Made by a program: the position numbers and the translations under genes. DNA of 15,539 nt, from positions 1 to 15,539 of the forward strand of contig DAOVLD010000016.1 in NCBI GenBank assembly GCA_030631445.1, written 5' to 3'. This DNA is from Bacteroidota bacterium. GTDB taxonomy: Bacteria; Bacteroidota; Bacteroidia; Bacteroidales; VadinHA17. Positions 7,151-14,025 of the stretch are shown here, piece after piece (within the stretch, counting starts at the first letter, position 1; each line of letters opens with the position of its first letter). The notes under the pieces were generated by a model. That model had not been told where the DNA came from, did not search any database, and saw only the letters and a program-made list of their open reading frames with translations.

Positions 7151-8404
7151 ATGGACAGACCAATTGAAAAAAAGAACAGAATTAGCAAAAAAACAATTTG
7201 GATATCGGTATTCTGTGTTATTGGAATTCTGGTCCTTTCTAACATAATTTTTGGTGATAAAAGCAGCAAGCTCAATGTTGATATAGATAAAGTGAGTATT
7301 GAAGAGGTAAAAGAAGGTCTTTTTAAAAACTATATTGCTGTTTCAGGTGTTGTGGAGCCAATTAAAACAATTTATCTGGATGCGACAGAGGGTGGAAGTA
7401 GAGTAGAAGAAATAGTTATTGATGAGGGGAATATGGTTAAAAGCGATGAAATTATTGTGAAACTTAGTAATACAAGTCTTATTCTTGAAATTTCTAATTA
7501 TGAGGCATTGGTTTCAAGGACCTCTAACGAGTTACGACAAGCCCGGTTGTTGATGGAACAGCAGACCCTGAATTCAAAAATCCAGTTACTTGAACTGCAA
7601 ACTAATATACTTCAGCAAAAACGTGCATTCGAAAGAAATAAGATACTTTTCGAAGACAAACATATTTCTGAAGAAGAATATAAAATCTCGGAGGAACAGT
7701 ATGATCTTTCAAAAAAACGACTTGAATTGTTGCGTGAAAATCTACAAAAAGATTCAGTTTTCAGAGGTGTTCAGGTGGGAGCACTTAGAACATCACTTGA
7801 TAGGATGGAATCAAATCTTGAATTGGTGCAAAAAAGACTCGAAAGTCTGAATTACAGAGCACCTGTATCGGGTGAACTTGCCAGCCTTGATCTCGAAGTG
7901 GGCCAGGTAATCAGCAGGGGTGAGCGTATCGGTCAAATCAATATTCTTGATTCATATAAGCTCAGAGTTGATATTGATGAGTACTTTATCTCAAAAGTGT
8001 CCAGGGGTTTAACAGGTAGTTGTGATTTCTCAGGTACTTCATTCGATGCAATAATCTCAAAGATATATCCGGAAGTTGCAAACGGGAGGTTTTACACAGA
8101 TATGGAATTTGTCGATGACATACCTGAAACAATAAGAATAGGACAAACAAGCCGTATCAGACTTGAGCTTGGAAAACCTAAAACTGCTTTGTTAATTCCC
8201 CGTGGAGGATATTACCAGAGCACCGGAGGACAGTGGGTTTATGTTGTAGACCAGTCAGGAGATTTTGCTTATAAGAGAAGAATTTCTTTGGGAAGCCAGA
8301 ATCCCCGTTTTTATGAAGTCCTATCAGGCCTTAAACCGGGAGAACAGGTTGTGACTTCCGGTTATGATAATTTTGGTGATGCAGATAAACTTATTTTTAA
8401 ATAA
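7151..8404 (+). CDS. Periplasmic adaptor (membrane fusion protein, HlyD/MacA type) of an ABC exporter
   Basis: A 417-aa protein anchored by one N-terminal helix (about residues 15-34, positive residues before it). The first half of a biotinyl-lipoyl-like domain (about 77-105) is followed by a long charged alpha-helical hairpin (about 110-232, rich in E, K, Q and L heptads). The second lipoyl half is at 235-263 (YRAPVSGELASLDLEVGQ), then beta-barrel and membrane-proximal domains reach the C-terminus (LKPGEQVVTSGYDNF). Such adaptors bridge an inner-membrane transporter and a TolC channel. The gene is first in the operon, preceded by the sigma-54 promoter; no Shine-Dalgarno sequence is obvious. 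The ABC ATPase gene follows after 35 bp, so an ABC partner (MacAB-like) is more likely than an RND pump. Confidence 0.87.
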   Translation: MDRPIEKKNRISKKTIWISVFCVIGILVLSNIIFGDKSSKLNVDIDKVSIEEVKEGLFKNYIAVSGVVEPIKTIYLDATEGGSRVEEIVIDEGNMVKSDEIIVKLSNTSLILEISNYEALVSRTSNELRQARLLMEQQTLNSKIQLLELQTNILQQKRAFERNKILFEDKHISEEEYKISEEQYDLSKKRLELLRENLQKDSVFRGVQVGALRTSLDRMESNLELVQKRLESLNYRAPVSGELASLDLEVGQVISRGERIGQINILDSYKLRVDIDEYFISKVSRGLTGSCDFSGTSFDAIISKIYPEVANGRFYTDMEFVDDIPETIRIGQTSRIRLELGKPKTALLIPRGGYYQSTGGQWVYVVDQSGDFAYKRRISLGSQNPRFYEVLSGLKPGEQVVTSGYDNFGDADKLIFK

Positions 8405-8439
8405 ATACAAAATAAATCTATAAACTAATACAGAAAATT

Positions 8440-9123
8440 ATGATTAAAACAGTTAACCTGACAAAAATATTCAGAACAGATGAAGTTGAAACAACAGCAC
8501 TGAATAAAGTCCAAATGGAGATTTCTACTGGTGAATTTGTTGCCATAATGGGACCTTCAGGATGTGGCAAATCTACATTACTGAATATCCTGGGATTATT
8601 GGATAACCCAACCGACGGAGAACTTTATTTTGATGATGTTGAAGTGTCAAAATTCTCGGAAAGGAATCGTACAAATTTACGAAAAGGAAACATGGGTTTT
8701 GTGTTCCAGAGCTTCAACCTTATTGACGAACTTACTGTTTTTGAGAATGTTGAACTACCTTTACTTTATATGAAAGTGTCTTCTTCAGAAAGGAAGAAAA
8801 AGGTGGAAGCAGTTCTTGAAAAAATGAAGATCAGTCATAGGAAGAAACATTTTCCACAGCAATTATCAGGTGGTCAGCAGCAAAGAGTAGCAATATCACG
8901 TGCTGTTGTTGCAAATCCTAAACTTATACTTGCTGATGAACCAACAGGTAATCTTGACTCTGCTAATGGAGAAGAGGTGATGAATCTGCTTACAGATTTA
9001 AACAAGGAAGGGACAACCATTGTTATGGTTACTCACTCACCCAGTGATGCTGAATATGCACATAGAATTATCCAATTGTTTGATGGACATATTGTAACAG
9101 AAAATATTAAACAAACATTGTAA
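8440..9123 (+). CDS. ABC transporter ATP-binding protein, MacB/LolD/FtsE type
   Basis: A 227-aa stand-alone nucleotide-binding domain. It has Walker A GPSGCGKST (38-46), Q-loop Gln90 in GFVFQSFNL, ABC signature LSGGQQQR (142-149), Walker B LILADEPTGNLD with Glu167, and switch His199. Length and the GNLDS D-loop fit the MacB/LolD/FtsE group, which works with FtsX-like permeases in a mechanotransmission mode rather than a classical import or export cycle. The protein is soluble, so it needs a separate membrane permease. None is encoded beside it, which is unusual. It belongs to the adaptor operon. After its stop comes a 262-bp non-coding stretch full of repeats. Confidence 0.92.
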   Translation: MIKTVNLTKIFRTDEVETTALNKVQMEISTGEFVAIMGPSGCGKSTLLNILGLLDNPTDGELYFDDVEVSKFSERNRTNLRKGNMGFVFQSFNLIDELTVFENVELPLLYMKVSSSERKKKVEAVLEKMKISHRKKHFPQQLSGGQQQRVAISRAVVANPKLILADEPTGNLDSANGEEVMNLLTDLNKEGTTIVMVTHSPSDAEYAHRIIQLFDGHIVTENIKQTL

Positions 9124-9126
9124 GAA

Positions 9127-9324
9127 TGGAATACTGGAAGATTGGAATACTGGAAGAATGGGAAGATAAGAAGAGTGGAATAGTGGAATGTTGGAATAAT
9201 GATTGACGAATGTTTTTTGAACTTTTGAACTTTTTAGAATAATGGGAAGATGAAATTATAGAACAATGGGTAATGGAATTATGGGATGCTAAATTCCCTA
9301 ACATTCCAATTTTCCAACATTCCA
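9127..9324. repeat. Degenerate TGGAATA-type repeats bounded by an inverted copy
   Basis: TGGAATACTGGAAGA occurs exactly twice (9127-9141 and 9143-9157, period 16) and is followed by decayed relatives up to about 9200. At the other end the motif returns in reverse orientation: TTCCAACATTCCA at 9312-9324 is the perfect reverse complement of TGGAATGTTGGAA at 9184-9196. The intervening segment contains further GGAA-rich words (AATGGGAAGATG, GTAATGGAATTATGGG). A transcript could form a long imperfect hairpin and might weaken read-through from the ATPase gene to the next gene. There is no coding potential and no transposase. Confidence 0.65.
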
Positions 9325-9385
9325 ATATAATTATGTATTATTCTGAAGAACTATTTTTTTATTTATTTTTTAATACCTGACAAGA

Positions 9386-9679
9386 ATGAAAGAATTATGT
9401 GTTCCTATACCAGCTTTTAGTTCGGAGCAAAGCGCTGAAATAAAACTGAAGGTCGGTAAAGAAGAAGTTAGTTATGACTTCAGGGTTGTTTCTTTTCCAT
9501 GGGATATTGAGGATGAATTATCAATTGGAGAAGATGAGCTTTCGAAATCATTGGCCAGGATTACCCGTTTAAAAACTGCTATAAATGATTACAGCCATGA
9601 ATGGGAACTGATTCAAATCTTTAATCCTGCCGAAAATGCAAGTTTTATTCAGGTTTTATATAGAAAAAAGGGAGATTAG
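9386..9679 (+). CDS. Conserved-looking 97-aa protein of unknown function
   Basis: A short, soluble, acidic-to-neutral protein without signal peptide or membrane helix. It has a hydrophobic/polar alternating N-terminal half with VSFPWDIEDE, then a helical stretch SLARITRLKTAIND, then a strand-like end WELIQIFNPAENASFIQVL finishing RKKGD. I do not recognise a named domain, though the phrase pattern resembles small uncharacterised Bacteroidota proteins I have seen. The gene lies between the ABC ATPase and TolC genes, 262 bp after the former and 69 bp before the latter, so co-expression with TolC is possible. It could be a small regulatory or chaperone-like partner, but nothing in the sequence shows this. 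Codon use looks like that of its neighbours, which supports a real gene. Confidence 0.7.
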   Translation: MKELCVPIPAFSSEQSAEIKLKVGKEEVSYDFRVVSFPWDIEDELSIGEDELSKSLARITRLKTAINDYSHEWELIQIFNPAENASFIQVLYRKKGD

Positions 9680-9748
9680 GATTAATAAAATTTGCCAATT
9701 AAGTAAATTTTTAAGAATGGATTTGCTTATTTAAAATTTCATAAATTA

Positions 9749-11140
9749 ATGAGGTTAATTATGTACCTAAAGAGACTTAGTATATCAATGATACTTGTGA
9801 TAATTGGTTTATTATCATATTCAGATTTATCAGCTCAAACCTCTGTGAGATCATGGACACTGAAGGAGTGTATTCAATATGCAATGGATAATAATATCCA
9901 GATAAAAAGACAGGAACTTCAAAGCATGATCGCAGACAAAAATTATAAACAATCGAGATTTGAGTTGTTACCTAACATGAATGTTGGGTTCGAGCATATA
10001 TATAGTTCCGGGCGGTCACTAAATCTTGAAGAGTATCGATGGGAAAACAGAAATCAACAGCAGGGTAGCATGGGACTAAGAAGTGAAGTAACAGTTTTTA
10101 ACGGATTGCAAAACCTTAATTCAATAAAACAACAAAAATATAATTTAAAAAGTGCCCTTGAAGACCTTGAAAAAGTAAAAAATGATATTTCAATTTATAT
10201 TGCAACTGCATATCTTCAGATTTTATTTGATCAGGAATTACTATATGTAGCTAAGAATCAATTTGAAGTTACAATGGTTCAGGTAGATAAAACTGAAACC
10301 CTGGTGAAAGTTGGAAATGTTTCTAAAGGAACACTTCTTGAGATAAAGGCTCAGGCTGCAAGTGAAAAATTGAATATTATCCAAAGAAATAACCAGCTTC
10401 GAATCTCAAAACTCACACTTGTGCAATTACTTGATCTGGAAAGTCCGGAAGAATTTAGTATTGTTACTCCTATAAACCTGTCAATAGAAAACCAGCCTGC
10501 TGTTGTTTTAACTGATTCTGTTTTTAATTATGCTGTTACAAATATGCCGGAAGTAAAAAGTGCAGAATATATGTTACAAAGCCAAAAAAAAGCTCTGGCT
10601 GTTACCCGTGGCAGGAGAAGTCCTGAGCTTTATTTAAGCGGATTATATTACTCAAGATATAACGAAAATGCAATAAACCCACTCGATCCTGATCCTCTTA
10701 ATCCCTCTATTAACTACTCTATGGATGATCAGCTTAAAGATAATCAATATAAGCAAATTACATTGGGGTTATCTATTCCGATCTTTAATAAGCTGAGGAT
10801 ACAAAGAGATGTTAGCATAGCAAAAGTTAATATGTTGGATGCACAATATAATCTAAAACAAACAAAACAAAACCTGTACAAGAATATACAGCAAGCTTAT
10901 AGTGATGCAGTTTCAGCACTTGAAAAATACTATTCATCATATGATGCCGTTAAATCGATGCAGGAAGCCTTTGATTATACAAATGAAAAATTTGATGTTG
11001 GGCTAGCTAGCTCAATCGATTATAGTATTGCCAAGAATAATCTTTCTAAAACACAATCTGATTTATTACAAGCGAAATATGAATATCTGCTGCGTGTTAA
11101 AATACTGGAATTTTACCAGGGAGAGGAGATAAAGCTTTAG
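9749..11140 (+). CDS. TolC-family outer-membrane efflux protein
   Basis: A 463-aa protein with a signal peptide (residues 1 to about 29, cleavage near LSA before Q30). Two repeats of the outer-membrane efflux fold follow: WTLKECIQYAMDNNIQIKRQ opens the first (from about 35), and the second begins near DSVFNYAVTNMPEVKSAEY and includes LGLSIPIFNKLRIQRDVSIA. Long coiled-coil helices occupy most of the rest. Such proteins form the trimeric channel-tunnel that meets the periplasmic adaptor. Length matches the family. The ATG at 9761 is an alternative start, with GAGG six bases upstream, and would remove only four residues without harming the signal peptide. Together with the adaptor and ATPase it completes the outer part of a tripartite exporter. 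No strong terminator is visible after the stop. Confidence 0.9.
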   Translation: MRLIMYLKRLSISMILVIIGLLSYSDLSAQTSVRSWTLKECIQYAMDNNIQIKRQELQSMIADKNYKQSRFELLPNMNVGFEHIYSSGRSLNLEEYRWENRNQQQGSMGLRSEVTVFNGLQNLNSIKQQKYNLKSALEDLEKVKNDISIYIATAYLQILFDQELLYVAKNQFEVTMVQVDKTETLVKVGNVSKGTLLEIKAQAASEKLNIIQRNNQLRISKLTLVQLLDLESPEEFSIVTPINLSIENQPAVVLTDSVFNYAVTNMPEVKSAEYMLQSQKKALAVTRGRRSPELYLSGLYYSRYNENAINPLDPDPLNPSINYSMDDQLKDNQYKQITLGLSIPIFNKLRIQRDVSIAKVNMLDAQYNLKQTKQNLYKNIQQAYSDAVSALEKYYSSYDAVKSMQEAFDYTNEKFDVGLASSIDYSIAKNNLSKTQSDLLQAKYEYLLRVKILEFYQGEEIKL

Positions 11141-11425
11141 TCTGAATAATTTATCTGGATTCTCAACCAGGTTGGCCCCGTAAATCCCCATGAGAGAATA
11201 ATCGACTATAAATACTTTTATTACATCTCTGCACCTTAATAAATCCGAAGCAAACTTCGACAGGAATGCTTTAATACACAATAGTTTAGAGATGTTAATG
11301 AATTATTCAATCTTGAATAACAGTTAATACTATTCTCTAACCAGAAGAAAATGCTTTTTTTTTCGTTATTTTAATACACATTTCCGGCAAATATTTAAAT
11401 CAATATTGTCCAACGCTTTTTGTAT
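11141..11425. other. 285-bp intergenic region with no supported gene
   Basis: Between the TolC and lipoprotein genes I find no convincing gene or RNA. A short hairpin CGAAG-CAAA-CTTCG sits at 11246-11259 without a following T-run, and a T-run (about 11355-11363) lies further on. The minus strand of 11141-11281 reads as protein-like sequence but has no good start context and runs antisense into the TolC gene, so I did not call it. The promoter of the lipoprotein gene should lie in the last 100 bp, but I cannot place a clear TAnnTTTG element. Confidence 0.5.
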
Positions 11426-12844
11426 ATGAAATGGTGGATTAAACAGATATGGATAATTTTGGGGATAATCATATTGTTATTCTCTTGTGAAAAGGAAAAT
11501 TTTTTTACCGGGGATTCTGCAAGCTTGACTTTTTCCTGTGATACTGTATTGTTTGATACTGTATTTACCACAATAGGTTCAACAACAAAACATTTCCTGG
11601 TAAAAAACCCTTACAGTAAAGATTTGAAGATATCAGAAATCTACCTTGCAGGTGGAGAAAACTCAAACTTCAGATTAAATATTGATGGTTTAAAGGCGTT
11701 GCAGCTTGAAAATATCGAACTGCCTGCCGGTGACAGTCTTTATGTTTTTGTTGAAGTTACAGTTGATCCTCAAAACCAGAATAGTCCTATGGTTGTTAAA
11801 GATTCGGTTGTATTTATTACGAACGGCAACTTTCAGGATATTGATCTGGTTGCCTGGGGACAAGATGTCCATCTTATAAATGGTGAAATTGTCCAGACTC
11901 AGACATGGATAAATGATAAGCCGTACCTGGTTTATAACAGCATGCTGATTGATAGTATGCAAAAGCTTACTGTAGATCCGGGTGTAAGAGTTCATTTTCA
12001 TAGAAATTCGACCATGTATATTATGGGATCCCTTGAAATACACGGAACTATAGAAGATCCCGTTGTTTTTCAGGGTGACCGGCTTGAAAGTGAATATGCT
12101 GAAATTCCAGGTCAGTGGGGTGGTTTATACTTTCTGAATGGCAGTGTTGGGAATATTATTGAATATCTTGAGATAAGGAATGGAACAACCGGTTTACATC
12201 TTGGGAATCTTTATTCTGATAAAGAACCACCGGACTTAACTATTTCAAATTCCATTATTACTCAAATGAATTTTGCCGGTATTTCTGCGATTAACGCAAA
12301 AATCGATGCTTTCAATTGCGTAATTGCAGATTGTGGTTTTTATGGAATTGCGTTAACCACAGGAGGGGAGTATGAATTTAATCATTGCACTGTTTCAAAT
12401 AATTGGAGATACTTTAACCGGTCAACCCCAACTGTACTAATTACTAATTATTATATCCTGAACGATACCGTTCAGTTTACCGGTGAGTTGATAAAGGCAA
12501 CTTTCGGGAACTGTATTGTTTACGGAGACCTGGAAACAGAGATCGGATTTGACAAAATGGATAAGAGTAGTTTAAATTACTATTTTGACCATTGTCTTAT
12601 AAAGGTTGATCCCTCTGAAGTGGATGTTTCTGATTCAATGAGATATAATAATGTATTCATTAATAATGCCCCCGGTTTTATAGCAGTTGACAGTATGAAT
12701 TTTCAGCTTGATTCATGTGCTTTCGCATTAGATAAAGGCTCTCAGGAAATAGGAATACGTTTCCCGAATGATATTCTGGGGAATAGCAGAACTAATGATC
12801 AAGGTCCGGATATTGGTGCATACGAAAGATCAGATGATCAGTAA
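11426..12844 (+). CDS. Lipoprotein with predicted right-handed beta-helix
   Basis: A 472-aa protein with a lipoprotein signal: MKWWIKQIW, a hydrophobic run, then the lipobox LFSC with Cys21, followed by the charged EKEN, which resembles Bacteroidota surface-export signals. Residues of about 30-150 form a strand-rich module (FLVKNPYSKDLKISEIYL, then AGDSLYVFVEVTV) like Ig-type choice-of-anchor domains. From about 165 to 420, repeated short strands (GSLEIHGTIEDPVVFQGD, IIEYLEIRNGTTGLHLGN, ISNSIITQM, FNHCTVSNN) match right-handed parallel beta-helix coils. It ends GPDIGAYERSD, a phrase often seen at the end of such proteins. I chose the ATG at 11426; the in-frame TTG at 11420 adds two residues. 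Beta-helix lipoproteins often bind or process polysaccharide, but I see no catalytic signature. It overlaps the nuclease-like gene downstream. Confidence 0.82.
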   Translation: MKWWIKQIWIILGIIILLFSCEKENFFTGDSASLTFSCDTVLFDTVFTTIGSTTKHFLVKNPYSKDLKISEIYLAGGENSNFRLNIDGLKALQLENIELPAGDSLYVFVEVTVDPQNQNSPMVVKDSVVFITNGNFQDIDLVAWGQDVHLINGEIVQTQTWINDKPYLVYNSMLIDSMQKLTVDPGVRVHFHRNSTMYIMGSLEIHGTIEDPVVFQGDRLESEYAEIPGQWGGLYFLNGSVGNIIEYLEIRNGTTGLHLGNLYSDKEPPDLTISNSIITQMNFAGISAINAKIDAFNCVIADCGFYGIALTTGGEYEFNHCTVSNNWRYFNRSTPTVLITNYYILNDTVQFTGELIKATFGNCIVYGDLETEIGFDKMDKSSLNYYFDHCLIKVDPSEVDVSDSMRYNNVFINNAPGFIAVDSMNFQLDSCAFALDKGSQEIGIRFPNDILGNSRTNDQGPDIGAYERSDDQ

Positions 12845-13910
12845 TCAGCTTATGAGAATAGGTATAGAAATTATCTTACTTTTTATTCTATCTCTTTTCC
12901 ATACTCAATTAGTGTATGCACAGGATGATAGTAAATCTAATGAAGAAATATCGCGTATTCTGTTCTATAATGTTGAAAATTTGTTTCATCCGTTGGACGA
13001 TTCTCTTACTAATGACGATGAATTTACTCCTGATGCTATCCGGCACTGGAGTTATTACAGATACAGACAAAAGCTAATTAAAATATATAAGACTATTGCT
13101 GCTGCAGGAGGATGGCAAGGATTTAATCTAATAGGCCTATGCGAGATTGAAAACAGGGAGGTGTTGTATGATCTGATAACAAATACTCCTCTTGTAAAGC
13201 AAAATTACCGGTTTCTTCATAAGGACTCAGAGGATAGTCGGGGAATAGATGTAGCACTTTTATACCAGGAAAATTTTTTCTCCCCTGTTGATGTAAATTT
13301 TTATAAGGTATTATCACAGAAAGATTCAACATTCAGAACCAGAGATATTTTATATACAAAGGGAGTAATTTCAACAGACACACTGCATATATTTGTGAAC
13401 CATTGGCCCTCAAGGTGGCAGGGTGTAATTAAAACTCAAGCTTACCGTAATATTGCTGCAAAGGTTCTGCGTGAAGCGGTTGATTCAATTATTAACGCAA
13501 CTCCTGATGCAAAAGTAATTATTATGGGTGATTTTAATGATGAACCTGATGATGCAAGTTTATTACGAATATTGCAAGCTAAGACAGACCTTGATTCTGT
13601 TGTTGATAATAATCTTTGTAATTTATCCGGGTTAGCTATGAGTGATCAGGAAATGGGAACATATAAGTACAAAGGATTATGGGAAACTATAGATCAATTT
13701 ATCGTATCTGCAAATTTGCTGAATACAGAAAATGGCTGGTATACGGGTAAAGACGATGTTAATATCTTCTGCCCTGAATTCTTACTTGAGAATGAAAAAG
13801 ATGTTCCCGGTAAAAAGCCTTTTCGAACATATATTGGATACAGGTATGCGGAAGGGTTCAGTGATCATTTACCTATTTGCCTTACTTTGCATAAAAAATC
13901 TGATAATTAA
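12834..13910 (+). CDS. Secreted endonuclease/exonuclease/phosphatase-family protein
   Basis: A 358-aa protein with a signal peptide (hydrophobic IGIEIILLFILSLFHT, likely cleavage after VYA). It shows the full metal-dependent EEP active-site set: FYNVENLF (Asn46/Glu48), GLCEIEN (Glu104), VNHWPSRW (Asn189/His190), IMGDFNDEP (Asp233/Asn235) and GFSDHLPI (Asp344/His345). Members cleave phosphodiester bonds in nucleic acids or other phosphoesters. A periplasmic or extracellular location suggests nucleic-acid scavenging, but the substrate cannot be read from sequence. The ATG at 12834 overlaps the lipoprotein gene by 11 bp. An ATG at 12852, just after that gene's stop, is equally plausible and gives a shorter signal peptide. 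The overlap indicates an operon with the lipoprotein. Confidence 0.87.
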   Translation: MISNQLMRIGIEIILLFILSLFHTQLVYAQDDSKSNEEISRILFYNVENLFHPLDDSLTNDDEFTPDAIRHWSYYRYRQKLIKIYKTIAAAGGWQGFNLIGLCEIENREVLYDLITNTPLVKQNYRFLHKDSEDSRGIDVALLYQENFFSPVDVNFYKVLSQKDSTFRTRDILYTKGVISTDTLHIFVNHWPSRWQGVIKTQAYRNIAAKVLREAVDSIINATPDAKVIIMGDFNDEPDDASLLRILQAKTDLDSVVDNNLCNLSGLAMSDQEMGTYKYKGLWETIDQFIVSANLLNTENGWYTGKDDVNIFCPEFLLENEKDVPGKKPFRTYIGYRYAEGFSDHLPICLTLHKKSDN

Positions 13911-13970
13911 TAATGCAGTGTCCATTAGAAACAAACAGTGGCGTTATTGTGCATATTATCAGTGCATTAT

Positions 13971-14005
13971 ACTTTTAACTTTCAACTTTCAACTTTCAAC
14001 TTTTA
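13971..14005. repeat. Tandem heptamer array (ACTTTCA x5)
   Basis: Five head-to-tail 7-bp units fill the gap between two convergent genes: ACTTTTA, three copies of ACTTTCA, and ACTTTTA, followed by a decayed ACTTGAC. An 8-bp inverted repeat ATAATGCA (13910-13917) / TGCATTAT (13963-13970) lies directly beside the array. Together they fill the 115 bp between the nuclease and tRNA-enzyme stops. No classical terminator hairpin with a T-run is visible. Confidence 0.7.
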
Positions 14006-14025
14006 ACTTGACACAAGTGCTCGTG

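Noticed and set aside
6847..7275. Minus-strand 142-codon open frame across the divergent control region
   Set aside because: It overlaps the adaptor's N-terminal coding sequence and both regulatory palindromes, and its residues reflect AT-rich DNA.
9127..9324. CRISPR array or insertion sequence in the repeat-filled gap
   Set aside because: Repeats are degenerate, without regular spacers, and there is no transposase or cas gene nearby.
11246..11259. Hairpin CGAAG-CAAA-CTTCG as a terminator of the TolC gene
   Set aside because: The stem is only 5 bp, it is more than 100 bp after the stop, and no T-run follows.
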